Below, piece after piece: positions 47,421 to 57,119 of a stretch of 64,000 nt of DNA; position 1 is the stretch's first letter, and every line of letters starts with the position of its first letter. The notes beneath the pieces were generated by a model, which saw only the letters and a list, made by a program, of their open reading frames with translations, had not been told where the DNA came from and searched no databases. The position numbers and the translations under genes are program-made. Source of the stretch: Janthinobacterium sp. CG3 (GTDB lineage Bacteria; Pseudomonadota; Gammaproteobacteria; Burkholderiales; Burkholderiaceae_D); contig NZ_KB467824.1 of NCBI RefSeq assembly GCF_000344615.1, positions 3,414,326 to 3,478,325 of the forward strand, written 5' to 3'.

Positions 47421-48841
47421 GCCTCCGGCTCCTGGATGTTCAACTTTTGCATCTGGTAGCGCAGCTGGCGGAAGCTGATGCCCAGCAGTTGCGCCGCCTG
47501 GGTGCGGTTGAACTGGGTTTGCGCCAGCGCCCGCACGATGATGTCGCGCTCGACCTGGCTCAGGTATTCCGGCAGGCAGTGCGGCAGGCCGGCGCCGCCG
47601 TCCGGCGCCGCCGCGAAGGCGAAACCGGGCGCCGCCGCCGCGGGCGCGCCGTCCAGGCCGGCCGCGGCGGCCGGCGCCGGCGCGGGTACGCCGGCGCCCT
47701 TCAGCGCCAGGTCGCCGACGCCGATGACGCCGTCGTCGGCGTAGGCCAGCGCGCGCTCGAGGATGTTCTCCAGCTCGCGCACGTTGCCCGGGAAGGAATA
47801 GGCGCGCAGCGCCGCCAGCACCGCCGGCGCCAGCGCCGCCGGCTGGCCGGGGCCGGCCAGGCGCGCCAGGATCGCCTCGGTCAGCACCTCCAGGTCGTCG
47901 AGCCGCTCGCGCAGCGGCGGCAGGCACAGTTCGATCACGTTGAGGCGGTAGAACAGGTCTTGCCGGAAGCGCCCCGCCGCCACGCACGCGGACAGGTCCT
48001 GGTGGGTCGCGCTGATGATGCGCACGTCGACCGCCTCCTCGGCGGTGGCGCCGATCTTGCGCACGCGCCGTTCCTGGATCGCCCGCAGCAGTTTCACTTG
48101 CATCGCCAGCGGCAGGTCGGCCACCTCGTCGAGCATCAGCGTGCCGCCATGGGCGGCCTGGAAAAAGCCGTCGCGCTCGTCGACGGCGCCGGTGAAGGCG
48201 CCCTTGCGGTAGCCGAAGAACTCGGCCTCCATCAGCGCCTCCGGGATGGCGCCGCAGTTGACGGCGATGAAGGCTTGCTCGGCGCGCGCGCTTTGCGCGT
48301 GGATCTCGCGCGCCGCCAGCTCCTTGCCGCTGCCGGACTCGCCGCTGATGGCGATCGGCGCCATCGAGCGCGCCAGCCGGGCGATCTGCGCGCGCAGCGC
48401 CTGCACCTGGGCCGATTCGCCCTTCAGGCGCGAGGCCGGCGCCGCCGCGCTGGCGGCCTGGCGCCGCGCGGGCGCGCTCAAGCCCAGCGCCGACTGCACC
48501 AGCAGGCGCAGCTGGTCCAGCGCCACCGGCTTGCAGACGTAGTCGAAGGCGCCGGCCTTGAGCGCGACGACGGCGTTGTCGGTGCTGCCGAAGGCCGTCA
48601 CCACGGCGATCGGCGTGTTCTTATACGCGCCGGCCACTTCGCGCACCAGTTCCAGGCCGAGGCCGTCGGGCAGGCGCATGTCGGTCAGCACCAGCGCGTA
48701 CTCGCTGCGCGCCAGGAAGGCGCGCGCCTGCCCCAGCGAATCGGCGCTGTCGACGTCGAGCCCCATCTTGACGAGCGTGATTTCCAACAGCTCGCGCAAA
48801 TCGGCTTCGTCGTCGACCACCAGGATACGGGGAGAACTCAT
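47417..48841 (-). CDS. pilR: Sigma-54-dependent response regulator PilR
   Basis: A 474-residue NtrC-type activator. The receiver begins ILVVDDEADLRELLEITLVK with Asp in LVLTDMRLPDGLGLEL. The AAA+ domain has Walker A ISGESGSGKELAAREIHAQS, the sigma-54 contact loop FFGYRKGAFTGAVDERDGFF, and LMLDEVADLPLAMQVKLLRA. The C-terminal Fis-type helix-turn-helix is FNRTQAAQLLGISFRQLRYQ. Paired with pilS, it is expected to activate pilin expression through sigma-54. It ends overlapping ampD. Confidence 0.93.
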   Translation of the reverse strand: MSSPRILVVDDEADLRELLEITLVKMGLDVDSADSLGQARAFLARSEYALVLTDMRLPDGLGLELVREVAGAYKNTPIAVVTAFGSTDNAVVALKAGAFDYVCKPVALDQLRLLVQSALGLSAPARRQAASAAAPASRLKGESAQVQALRAQIARLARSMAPIAISGESGSGKELAAREIHAQSARAEQAFIAVNCGAIPEALMEAEFFGYRKGAFTGAVDERDGFFQAAHGGTLMLDEVADLPLAMQVKLLRAIQERRVRKIGATAEEAVDVRIISATHQDLSACVAAGRFRQDLFYRLNVIELCLPPLRERLDDLEVLTEAILARLAGPGQPAALAPAVLAALRAYSFPGNVRELENILERALAYADDGVIGVGDLALKGAGVPAPAPAAAAGLDGAPAAAAPGFAFAAAPDGGAGLPHCLPEYLSQVERDIIVRALAQTQFNRTQAAQLLGISFRQLRYQMQKLNIQEPEA

Positions 48842-48863
48842 GGTGCGGCCTTTTCTGCAAGGT

Positions 48864-50525
48864 TCATAGGGGCGCCGCGAAGGTGATCACGAAGCGGCCG
48901 CTGGCGCGCCGGCCGCCGCTGGCGAAATGGTACTCGTAATCGAGCAGCGCGCCGTTATTCAAACACAGTTCGCGCGCCAGATACAAGCCCAGGCCGGTGC
49001 CCTTGCTGGAGGTGGTGTAAAACGGCTCGAACAGGTGCGCCCGCACCTCCGGCGAAATGCCCGGGCCGTCGTCCTGCACGTGCAGTTCCAGGCGCCGGGC
49101 CTTGTCGCGCACGACGAACAGTTCGATGCTGCCCGGGCCGCCGCTGGCGTAGCGTACCGCGTTGTTGAGCAGGTTGAGCAGGATTTCGCGCAGGTGCAGC
49201 GGGTCGAAGCGCACCTCGGCGGCGCCGCAGCCGTCCAGCCGCACCACCGCGTCGGCCAGCGCGTGGGTTTGCTGGAACTCGGCCATGAGTTCGGCCAGCA
49301 GGGGCGCCAGCGCCAGCGCCTCCTCCTGCACCTGGACCTTGCGCGACAGTTGCAGGATGTCCTCGACCATGCGGTTGACCCGCGCCACGTTGTCGCCGAC
49401 GATGCGCAGCAGGCGCAGGTGGACCGGCTCGACCAGGTCGTCGCTGAGCAGCGCGGTGGCGTGGCCGATCGCCGACAGCGGGTTGCGCACCTCGTGCGCG
49501 ATGCTGGCGGTAAGGCGGCCCATCGACGCCAGCTTCAGTTGCTGCGCCTGGTTTTCGATGGCCGTCACGTCCTGCAGGAAGATGACGCTGCGCTCGGCCG
49601 CCAGGCCGGCCGTGTCGACGGTGGCGAAGCGCGCCTTCAAGTGGGTGGCCAGCTCGCGCCGCCCGCTCCAGGCCGCCGTCACGCCCTGCAGCGCGGCGTC
49701 GGTATAAGGTTTGACGGTGAGGTACACGGTGCTGCGCCCGGCGTCGGCCAGCCAGTCGTCGTAGGCCACGGCGATCGGCCCCAGGCTGGCGCTGTCGGCC
49801 AGGCGGAAATTCAGCTCCAGCCCGGCCAGGCCCAACATCTGCAGGGCCGCCGGGTTGCCGGTGAAGACTTGGCCGTCGCGCCCGACCACCAGTACGCCGT
49901 CGCCCATGTCGGCGATGACCAGGCGGTTGATCGCCAGCTGGATCGCCAGCGCGTTGCCGCGCTGGGCCGCCAGCGCCTCCTGGCCGATCAGCTTGGCGGC
50001 CAGGCGGCTCACCAGCAGTACCACGGCGAAGAAGGAGGCGCCGTACAGGCCGGCCTGTAGCACGCCGCGCTCGCCCTCCAGCGCCAGGACTTGGTAAATG
50101 CTTTCGGACAGCATGAACAGCGTCACCAGCGCCGCGCTGAACAGCGCCAGCAGCAACGGCGCCAGGATCGCCGCGCCGGCCAGCGGGAACAGGTAAAGGA
50201 TGGCCAGGCCGCTGCGCACGCCGCCGGCGTCCATGTAGATCAGCGAGATGACGCCGACGTCGACGGCCAGTTGCACCAGCAGTTGCAGCAGGAAGCGCTG
50301 GCGCCGGTAGAGCGTCAGCAGCGCGAAGGCGGCCGCCAGCAGCAGGTAGGCGGCGCACAGCTCGCCATAGGCCAACTGGCCGCCGCCGTGCCAGCCGACG
50401 CCGCCGACGAGCAGGTACACCAGCAGCACGCTGGCGATCATCATCCGCGTCAGGCTCAGCGTCTGCAGCGAGCGCCAGAAGGTGTCGCCCGACTCCGCCG
50501 TCCAACCGCGCAGGCGCGTCGTCAC
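48864..50525 (-). CDS. pilS: Sensor histidine kinase PilS
   Basis: A 553-residue membrane sensor. About six hydrophobic helices fill the N terminus (including MIASVLLVYLLVGGVGWHGG and LYLFPLAGAAILAPLLLALF). A PAS-like segment follows (LVIADMGDGVLVVGRDGQVF), then the phospho-acceptor His in LTASIAHEVRNPLSAIGHAT and ATP-site motifs ILLNLLNNAVRYAS (N box), VQDDGPGISPEVRAHLFEPF (G1) and TTSSKGTGLGLYLARELCLN (G2). It sits 22 bp upstream of pilR and would control its phosphorylation. Confidence 0.93.
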   Translation of the reverse strand: MTTRLRGWTAESGDTFWRSLQTLSLTRMMIASVLLVYLLVGGVGWHGGGQLAYGELCAAYLLLAAAFALLTLYRRQRFLLQLLVQLAVDVGVISLIYMDAGGVRSGLAILYLFPLAGAAILAPLLLALFSAALVTLFMLSESIYQVLALEGERGVLQAGLYGASFFAVVLLVSRLAAKLIGQEALAAQRGNALAIQLAINRLVIADMGDGVLVVGRDGQVFTGNPAALQMLGLAGLELNFRLADSASLGPIAVAYDDWLADAGRSTVYLTVKPYTDAALQGVTAAWSGRRELATHLKARFATVDTAGLAAERSVIFLQDVTAIENQAQQLKLASMGRLTASIAHEVRNPLSAIGHATALLSDDLVEPVHLRLLRIVGDNVARVNRMVEDILQLSRKVQVQEEALALAPLLAELMAEFQQTHALADAVVRLDGCGAAEVRFDPLHLREILLNLLNNAVRYASGGPGSIELFVVRDKARRLELHVQDDGPGISPEVRAHLFEPFYTTSSKGTGLGLYLARELCLNNGALLDYEYHFASGGRRASGRFVITFAAPL

Positions 50526-50534
50526 GGCCCGGCC

Positions 50535-50783
50535 CTAGGGAAAGGTGGCGTGCGCCTGACTGCAGAAATCGCGCCCCTTGGCCTGCACCGTCTCCGACGA
50601 CGGGTAATACACGCCGCACTGGGCGCAGCACAGCATCGCCTCGGGGTCGGCCAGCGCCTCGGCGCGCGCCGGCGCCGCCGGCGGCCGCGCCCGCTCGCCC
50701 TGCTGGCGCATGCCGCGCAACTTGCTGCGCACCGCCATCAGCACCAGAAAGGCCAGCGCCAGCCAAAATAGAATACGTGTCAT
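50535..50783 (-). CDS. Small Cys-motif membrane protein (PP0621-like)
   Basis: An 82-residue protein. A single N-terminal membrane helix (MTRILFWLALAFLVLMAVRS) is followed by a charged linker and a C-terminal motif LCCAQCGVYYPSSETV with a final Cys in GRDFCSQAHATFP. The pattern resembles the PP0621 group. The four cysteines may bind zinc. It overlaps the ccsA-like gene by four bases and precedes pilS by 9 bp, the normal position in this group. The function is unknown. Confidence 0.82.
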   Translation of the reverse strand: MTRILFWLALAFLVLMAVRSKLRGMRQQGERARPPAAPARAEALADPEAMLCCAQCGVYYPSSETVQAKGRDFCSQAHATFP

Positions 50784-51583
50784 GCCAATCCCCGATGCAA
50801 AACCACTTCCAGTACAAAACGACTGCCGACGTAGGCCAGCGCCAGCGTGGCGAAACCGGCCAGGGTGAAGCTCAGCGCGGTCTTGCCGCGCCAGCCGCGG
50901 AAGCGGCGCCCGGCCAGCAGCGCGGCGAACAGCAGCCACGACAACAGGGTGAACACCGATTTATGGTCCCAGGTCAGCGCCTTGCCGAACAACTGCTCGG
51001 AGAAGACGATGCCCGACAGCACGGTCAAACTGAGCAGGACGAAACCGAAACCTATCATGCGGAACAACAATTTTTCCATCGTCAGCAGGGCCGGCAACTG
51101 GTCCAGCGCGGCGCCGAGAAAGCCCATGCGCTCGCCGCGGGTGTGCAGGCGCGACTCTTGCAGCGCCATCAGCACGGCGTGGAAGGCGGCGATGGTCAAG
51201 GTGCTGTAGGCCAGGATGGCGACGGCGATATGCCAGCCGAACATCGACGACTTGCCCTCCAACAGCACCTGGCTGCCCGGGAAGGCCCAGGCCAGCAGCA
51301 GCACGGCGGCGGCGCTCGGCATGACCAGGCGGCGCAGGCCGTCGAGGGCGAAGTTGCGGTTCTCCAGCCAGTAGGCGCCCACCGAGACCCACAGCGCCGA
51401 CGACAGCATCGCCGCGAAGCCGATGCGCACGCTGCCCGGCGCGATCAAATCGACACCCAGCGTGACGCCGTGCAGCAGCCAGGCCACGCCGGTGGCGGCG
51501 GTAATCCAGGCACCCTGGCGGGACGGGAGGACGGCGCACACGGCGTAGGACAAGGCGGCGGCGATAAAAAAGAATGTCTGCAT
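50780..51583 (-). CDS. CcsA/YpjD-like cytochrome c assembly membrane protein
   Basis: A 267-residue protein with about eight helices. The CcsA family motif region is GWHIAVAILAYSTLTIAAFH, and another conserved stretch is GKALTWDHKSVFTLLSWLLF (an invariant His is expected here for haem handling). It is often called YpjD or cytochrome c biogenesis protein. In this group it normally lies near ffh; here an ABC importer separates them. It leads the pilS-pilR-ampD unit. Confidence 0.87.
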   Translation of the reverse strand: MQTFFFIAAALSYAVCAVLPSRQGAWITAATGVAWLLHGVTLGVDLIAPGSVRIGFAAMLSSALWVSVGAYWLENRNFALDGLRRLVMPSAAAVLLLAWAFPGSQVLLEGKSSMFGWHIAVAILAYSTLTIAAFHAVLMALQESRLHTRGERMGFLGAALDQLPALLTMEKLLFRMIGFGFVLLSLTVLSGIVFSEQLFGKALTWDHKSVFTLLSWLLFAALLAGRRFRGWRGKTALSFTLAGFATLALAYVGSRFVLEVVLHRGLA

Positions 51584-51660
51584 AAGTTTAAGTTTACACC
51601 ATAGGCCGCCCGCGGGGTTCGGGGCGGGCGGGAACGCGCCGGTTCAGGGCGCCGCCGACC

Positions 51661-52458
51661 TCAATCGACGGCGGCCAGGCGCAGTTCGTCGTTGTGGTGG
51701 CGCTGCTGCTCCTCCATCACCAGGTGGCCCAGTTCGCGCTTGAGGGCGTTGAACTCGGCCGAGGCCGGGTCGCGCAGGCGCGGCAGCTCGACCAGCAGGT
51801 CGCGCTTGACCGTGCCCGGCCGGTAGGTCATGACGACGATGCGGTCGGCCAGGTAGAGCGCCTCCTCGATGCTGTGGGTGACGAAGAGGATGGTTTTTTT
51901 CAGCTCGGCCCAGATGCGCAGCAGCTCGTCCTGCAGGTTGCGCCGGGTCAGCGCGTCCAGCGCGCCGAAGGGTTCGTCCATCAGCATGATCGGCGAGTCC
52001 AGCGCCAGCACGCGGGCGATGGCGACGCGCTGGCGCATGCCGCCCGACAGGTCCTTCGGGAAGCGCGCGCCGAAGTCGCCCAGCGAGAGCATTTGCAGCA
52101 GCTTGGCCACGGTGGCGGCGATCTCGGCCTTCGGCGCGCCCTTGATCTCCAGGCCGAAGGCGATGTTCTCGGCCACCGTCATCCAGGGGAACAGCGCGTA
52201 CTCCTGGAACACCATGCCGCGCTCCGGCCCCGGCCCGGTGACCACGCGGCCGTCGGCGCTGATGCCGCCGGCGCTGGGCGGCGCGAAGCCGGCCACCGCG
52301 TTGAGCAGCGTCGACTTGCCGCAGCCGGAAGGCCCCAGCAGGCAGACGAACTGGCCGCGCGGGATTTCCAGGTTGATGTCCTTCAGGGCCACCAGCTCGC
52401 GTTCGTCGGTGCGGAACACCTTGCTGACCTGGCTGATGACGATGTGCGCTGCGCTCAT
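51661..52458 (-). CDS. Sulfonate/nitrate/taurine-type ABC transporter ATP-binding protein
   Basis: A 265-residue ATPase. Walker A is CLLGPSGCGKSTLLNAVAGF, the signature is DLSGGMRQRVAIARVLALDS and Walker B is IMLMDEPFGALDALTRRNLQ; the H-loop is in LFVTHSIEEALYLADRIVVM. These agree with the SsuB/TauB/NrtD group. It begins 1 bp after the permease stop. The substrate is not determined by the ATPase. Confidence 0.93.
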   Translation of the reverse strand: MSAAHIVISQVSKVFRTDERELVALKDINLEIPRGQFVCLLGPSGCGKSTLLNAVAGFAPPSAGGISADGRVVTGPGPERGMVFQEYALFPWMTVAENIAFGLEIKGAPKAEIAATVAKLLQMLSLGDFGARFPKDLSGGMRQRVAIARVLALDSPIMLMDEPFGALDALTRRNLQDELLRIWAELKKTILFVTHSIEEALYLADRIVVMTYRPGTVKRDLLVELPRLRDPASAEFNALKRELGHLVMEEQQRHHNDELRLAAVD

Positions 52459-52459
52459 A

Positions 52460-53308
52460 TCAGTTCTCCATGCCGCGGTGCCAGCGCAGCAGATGATTGT
52501 TCAGTTTGTTCATGGCGACGTCGATGGCCAGGCCGAGCAGGCCGATGCTGATCATGCCGGCCATGATCTTGTCGGACCAAAAATATTCGCGCGCCTCCAG
52601 GATGCGGAAGCCCAGGCCGTTGTTCACGGCGATCATTTCGGAGACGATGACGACGATGAAGGCGGTGCCGATGCCGATGCGCACGCCCGAGAGGATGTAG
52701 GGCACCGCCGCCGGCAGGATCACCCGCACGAACAGCGTGGTGCCGGAGGCGCCCAGGTTGCGCGCCGCGCGCAGGTAGATGCCGTCGACCTGGCGCACCC
52801 CGGCGACGGTGTTCATCAGCACCGGAAAGAAGGCGCCCAGGGCGATCAGGAACACCGCCGGCGGGTTGCCCAGGCCGAACCAGAGGATAGACAGCGGGAT
52901 GTAGGCGATCGGCGGAATCGGCCGCAGCACCTGCACCAGCGGATTGAGCCAGGCGTAGACGCGCGGCTTGGCGCCCATCGCCAGCCCGAGCGGCAGGGCC
53001 AGGCCGGCGCCGATGACGAAGCCGGCGGCGACCCGGTACAGGCTGCCGAGCGAATCGACGATCAGCTCGCCCGAGACGGCCCAGCCCAGCCAGGCGCCGG
53101 CGCCGGCGTAGGCGTAGTCGGCGAACGGCGCCACCGGCAGCAGGTAGGCGATCCAGCGCTGCAGCACCGCCAGCGGCGACGGCAGCACCTGCGGGTTGAC
53201 CCAGCCCAGCATCGCCACCACCTGCCACAGCCCAATTACCGCCGCCGGCACGACCATGCCGATGCCGATTTCGCGCCACTGCCGCGCGCCCACGCCCCTT
53301 GTGCCCAT
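52460..53308 (-). CDS. Sulfonate/nitrate/taurine-type ABC transporter permease
   Basis: A 282-residue permease of the BPD_transp_1 family with five to six helices. It contains SLYRVAAGFVIGAGLALPLG, then IAYIPLSILWFGLGNPPAVF with the loop that follows and LGASGTTLFVRVILPAAVPY, whose ALG-like contact precedes the conserved PAAxPY. It lies between the binding protein (22 bp gap) and the ATPase (1 bp gap). Confidence 0.92.
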   Translation of the reverse strand: MGTRGVGARQWREIGIGMVVPAAVIGLWQVVAMLGWVNPQVLPSPLAVLQRWIAYLLPVAPFADYAYAGAGAWLGWAVSGELIVDSLGSLYRVAAGFVIGAGLALPLGLAMGAKPRVYAWLNPLVQVLRPIPPIAYIPLSILWFGLGNPPAVFLIALGAFFPVLMNTVAGVRQVDGIYLRAARNLGASGTTLFVRVILPAAVPYILSGVRIGIGTAFIVVIVSEMIAVNNGLGFRILEAREYFWSDKIMAGMISIGLLGLAIDVAMNKLNNHLLRWHRGMEN

Positions 53309-53330
53309 GCCGCCTCCGTCGCCGTGTGGT

Positions 53331-54326
53331 TTATTTGACGTTCAGGCTTTTCTTGGCCTGAACCAGCAGGTCGGTCTTGACCCAGTCCTTCGCCAGCGGC
53401 GGCTTGCTCATCTTGCCGACGCCGGTCTTGTGCATGACGTCGGTGGTGGTCTGGATGTGCTCGGGCGTGATGTCGTAGGTGTACGGCGAGTTGCTGATGG
53501 CGTCGTCGAAGTCGTCCTTGCTGATCTGGCCCTTGAAAATCACCTCGCGCACGTATTTCTCGGCCACGGCCGGGGTATCGATGAAGGCCTTGGTGGCCTC
53601 GACGAAGCAGCGCATGAACTTCTCGGCGGCCGGCCGGCGCTCCCTGTAGAACTTCTCGGTCATCACCAAGGTGCGCACCGGCTCGCCGATCGGCGTGTCG
53701 TAGGGCTTCAGCATCTCCTTGCCGAAGCCCTTGTTGAGCGCCTGCGACGATTGCGGCTCGGACTGCATCATGGCGTCGATGTTCTTGCCCATCAGCGCCT
53801 GGTTCAGGTCGGCATAGGCGAGAAACACCAGTTGCACGTCCTTGCCCGGCTGGTCCGACACCGTCAGGCCGTGCTGGGCCAGCTCGGCCAGCAGCAGCAC
53901 TTCCTGGATGCCGCCGCGGGTGACGCCGACCTTCTTGCCCTTCAAGTCCTTCACCGACTGCATTTTCAGGTCGCTGCGCCCGACCAGGCGCGCGCCGCCC
54001 TTGGCGAAACCGGCCACGACGAAGATCGCGGCGCCGCCGGCGCGCCCGGAGATGGCCGCCTCGGACGCGGTGGCGCCAACGTCGAGCTCACCGGCGATGA
54101 TCGCCTGCATCACGTCGAGTCCCTTGGCGAAAATGTGCTCCTCGACCTTGATGCCGCACTTCGGCGCGATTTCCTTGATATACGAGATGGCGCCGAAGTG
54201 GGCGAACTTCAGGTTGCCCAGGCGTACCACCTCCTGGGCCTGCGCGGCGCCGGCCGCCAGCAACCCGCCCGTAATGCCCACGACGGCGGCGGCGATCGCG
54301 CCGGCCCGCTTCCAATGCTTGCTCAT
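53331..54326 (-). CDS. Substrate-binding protein of the same ABC importer (NMT1/SsuA-like)
   Basis: A 331-residue secreted binding protein. A signal peptide ends at AAGAAQAQEV. The mature part begins VVRLGNLKFAHFGAISYIKE and carries IIAGELDVGATASEAAISGR, VKDLKGKKVGVTRGGIQEVL and FLAYADLNQALMGKNIDAMM, the usual pattern of SsuA/NMT1-type proteins. The ligand may be a sulfonate, nitrate or pyrimidine-like molecule; none is clearly indicated. The three genes run leftward as one operon. Confidence 0.9.
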   Translation of the reverse strand: MSKHWKRAGAIAAAVVGITGGLLAAGAAQAQEVVRLGNLKFAHFGAISYIKEIAPKCGIKVEEHIFAKGLDVMQAIIAGELDVGATASEAAISGRAGGAAIFVVAGFAKGGARLVGRSDLKMQSVKDLKGKKVGVTRGGIQEVLLLAELAQHGLTVSDQPGKDVQLVFLAYADLNQALMGKNIDAMMQSEPQSSQALNKGFGKEMLKPYDTPIGEPVRTLVMTEKFYRERRPAAEKFMRCFVEATKAFIDTPAVAEKYVREVIFKGQISKDDFDDAISNSPYTYDITPEHIQTTTDVMHKTGVGKMSKPPLAKDWVKTDLLVQAKKSLNVK

Positions 54327-54538
54327 CCACTTCTCCTGAATAGGGTGTTGTTGCGGCCCGCGATAAACGGCAATTGCCAGCAGATGATACCAAGCGTTGG
54401 CGCGTCAGAAACATTTTTTTATTGCGCAACCGCATGAAACGGTGAGGTCGGGGCTCGATGCCGTGCAATTTGGCCGACTCGGCGTTATGCAAATGGAAAG
54501 CCGCGGCGCAAGCCGGCGCCGCCGCTTTCCAACACCGC

Positions 54539-55276
54539 TCATTTTTCCAGGTATTTGCCGTAAATCGCCTTGTAGCGACCGCTCTTGCGCAATTGCTCGA
54601 GGCCGGCGTTGTAGTCGTCGCGCACGGCCGCGTCGCGGAACACCGGACGGTAATCGCGCGGATCGGGCGGCGGCAGCGCATGCTCCTCGACCGCCGGCAG
54701 CACGAAATGCGGATCGGCGCGCCGTTGCAGGGCGCTGAAATACTGGAAAATGGTGCGGTCGCTGAGCACCACGTCGTAGCGCCCCAGCGACAGCAACAGC
54801 GGCTGCACCGCCTGGTTGTTGCGCTCGACGTACTCGGGGGTGCGGCTGAGCGGCAGCAGCCATTCGGGGTAGCGCTTGGCGGCGCCGACGAAGGCCATGA
54901 TGCTCAGCCCCTTCAGGTCGGCAGGCTTGCGCAGGCGCAACTGGCGCCGCTTCAGCGTATACAAGACGTTGTCGTACAGCACCGGCGCCTCGCCGTAGTG
55001 GCCGCCGTGCGCCGCCATGTCCTCGCCGACGTCCATCATGATCGCGTCGACCTTGCCTTCGATAAAACTGAACGGAATGCGGCCCATCGGCCCGTACTGG
55101 GGGCGCAGCTCGTGGCCGCGCAAGGCCAGCGCCTCGCGCACGACGTCGAGTTCGATGCCCGAATGACTCTCGGCCATGATATACGGCGGCAGGTTGTCGC
55201 CGAACGCCATGCTCACGGGGGCGCCGTGGACGGCGCCGGCCAAGGCCAGCATCAAGGAAAAAATCAACGGTTTCAT
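54539..55276 (-). CDS. Orphan periplasmic binding protein (amino-acid-binding-like)
   Basis: A 245-residue secreted protein of the family-3 solute-binding fold. The signal peptide is KPLIFSLMLALAGAVHGAPV. The mature protein begins SMAFGDNLPPYIMAESHSGI and contains ELDVVREALALRGHELRPQY, SFIEGKVDAIMMDVGEDMAA and the C-terminal YNAGLEQLRKSGRYKAIYGK. No permease or ATPase lies next to it; the adjacent ABC genes are of a different family. It may be a sensor-like or orphan binding protein. The start is ATG 55276; a longer frame is GC-rich noise. Confidence 0.8.
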   Translation of the reverse strand: MKPLIFSLMLALAGAVHGAPVSMAFGDNLPPYIMAESHSGIELDVVREALALRGHELRPQYGPMGRIPFSFIEGKVDAIMMDVGEDMAAHGGHYGEAPVLYDNVLYTLKRRQLRLRKPADLKGLSIMAFVGAAKRYPEWLLPLSRTPEYVERNNQAVQPLLLSLGRYDVVLSDRTIFQYFSALQRRADPHFVLPAVEEHALPPPDPRDYRPVFRDAAVRDDYNAGLEQLRKSGRYKAIYGKYLEK

Positions 55277-55494
55277 GCGTGTCCTGGGCCTCGTGTAGGG
55301 GACGCGCCGGCGGGGGCCGGCCCGGCCATGGTAGCAGGAGTCGGAGCGGGGCGCCGGCGCGGGCGCCAAAAATGCCGGCCGCCGCCCTGGCGCGGGCGCG
55401 CGGGCCGGCGGCCGCGGCCGCCCCCGATGGGGTAAAATGGCGCCCAACGTCCGGCCCCGTGCCGCCCTTCCCAGCTCCACATTGCAGGTTCATC

Positions 55495-56862
55495 ATGCTA
55501 GATAATCTTACCCAGCGGCTCGCCAAGGTCGTCAAGACCATGCGCGGCGAGGCGCGCCTGACCGAAGCCAACACCGCCGAGATGATGCGCGAAGTGCGCC
55601 TGGCGCTGCTCGAGGCCGACGTCGCCCTGCCCGCCGTGCGCGAATTCATCGCCAAGGTCAAGGAAAAATCGATGGGCGAGGACGTCGTCGGTTCGCTCAC
55701 GCCGGGCCAGGCCCTGGTCGGCGTGGTGCAGCGCGAGCTGGCCGCCATCATGGGCGCCGACCTCGGCCCCGACGCCTCGCAGCTGAGCTTTGCCTGCCAG
55801 CCGCCGGCGATCATCCTGATGGCCGGTTTGCAGGGCGTGGGTAAAACCACCACCGTCGGCAAACTGGCGAAGTACCTGCGCGAAGAGAAAAAGAAAAAGG
55901 TCCTGACCGTCTCGGCCGACGTCTACCGCCCGGCCGCGATCGCCCAGCTGCAATCGGTGACCGCGCAAGTGGGCGCCGACTTCTTCCCGTCGTCGAGCGA
56001 CGACAAGCCGGTCGACATCGCGCTGGCCGCGCTGGACTGGGCCAAGAAGCACTACCACGACGTGCTGATCATCGACACCGCCGGCCGCCTCGGTATCGAC
56101 GAGGAGATGATGCGCGAGATCGCCGCCGTGCACGCCGCCGTCAAGCCGATCGAGACCCTGTTCGTGGTCGACGCCATGCTGGGCCAGGACGCCATCAACA
56201 CCGCCAAGGCCTTTAACGACGCGCTGCCGCTGACCGGCATCGTGCTCACCAAGTTGGACGGCGACGCCCGCGGCGGCGCCGCGCTGTCGGTGCGCCACAT
56301 CACCGGCAAGCCGATCAAGTTCGCCGGCGTGTCCGAGAAGCTCGACGGCCTGGAGGCGTTCGACGCCACCCGCATGGCCAACCGCATCCTCGGCATGGGC
56401 GACATCCTGGCGCTGGTGGAAGAGGCGCGCAAGGGCGTCGACGTCAAGGCGGCGGCCGACCTGGCGCAGAAAATCAAGGTCGGCGGCAAGTTCGACATGA
56501 ACGACTTCAAGTCGCAACTGGGGCAGATGAAGAAAATGGGCGGCATGGCCAGCCTGGTCGACAAGCTGCCGGCGCAGTTCCAGCAAGCCGCCGGCGGCAA
56601 GAACATGGACCAGGCCGACAAGCAGGTGCGGCGCATGGTCGGCATCATCGATTCGATGACGCCGCAGGAGCGCGCCAAGCCGGAACTGATCAAGGCCACC
56701 CGCAAACGCCGCATCGCCGCCGGCGCCGGCGTCCAGGTGCAGGAAGTGAACCGCATGCTGACCCAGTTCGAGCAGATGCAGTCGATGATGAAGAAGCTGT
56801 CCGGCGGCGGCATGATGAAAATGATGCGCAGCATGAAGGGCATGATGCCGGGCATGCGCTAA
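55495..56862 (+). CDS. ffh: Signal recognition particle protein Ffh
   Basis: A 455-residue SRP54 GTPase that targets inner-membrane proteins with 4.5S RNA. The N-terminal helical domain begins MLDNLTQRLAKVVKTMRGEA. The GTPase has G1 GLQGVGKTTTVGKLAKYLRE, the DTAGRLGIDEEMMREIAAVH G3 segment and G4 LTKLDGDARGGAALSVRHIT. The methionine-rich M domain ends in SGGGMMKMMRSMKGMMPGMR. ATG 55495 is chosen by homology. Confidence 0.97.
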   Translation: MLDNLTQRLAKVVKTMRGEARLTEANTAEMMREVRLALLEADVALPAVREFIAKVKEKSMGEDVVGSLTPGQALVGVVQRELAAIMGADLGPDASQLSFACQPPAIILMAGLQGVGKTTTVGKLAKYLREEKKKKVLTVSADVYRPAAIAQLQSVTAQVGADFFPSSSDDKPVDIALAALDWAKKHYHDVLIIDTAGRLGIDEEMMREIAAVHAAVKPIETLFVVDAMLGQDAINTAKAFNDALPLTGIVLTKLDGDARGGAALSVRHITGKPIKFAGVSEKLDGLEAFDATRMANRILGMGDILALVEEARKGVDVKAAADLAQKIKVGGKFDMNDFKSQLGQMKKMGGMASLVDKLPAQFQQAAGGKNMDQADKQVRRMVGIIDSMTPQERAKPELIKATRKRRIAAGAGVQVQEVNRMLTQFEQMQSMMKKLSGGGMMKMMRSMKGMMPGMR

Positions 56863-57119
56863 GGCCCGCTTCGACGGGGGGGCGGCGCCGGCCGCGGCGC
56901 GCCCGCCGCGGCGTCGGCCAGCCCCGGGAATGCCGGTGTTTACGGGCAAAACGCCGGTGCCGCGCCCCGAAGCGGTGCGGCGCCGCGCCGGGGAGGCTAT
57001 TTAGGCATGTTTTCCGGGGGAAAACGTGAAAAACACTTGCGTACTCGGTAAAACCCCACCAATATTAGCCGTGCGATCAATTGCGCAATTTCCCATGTGT
57101 TCGTTAAGGAGGCTCGAAG

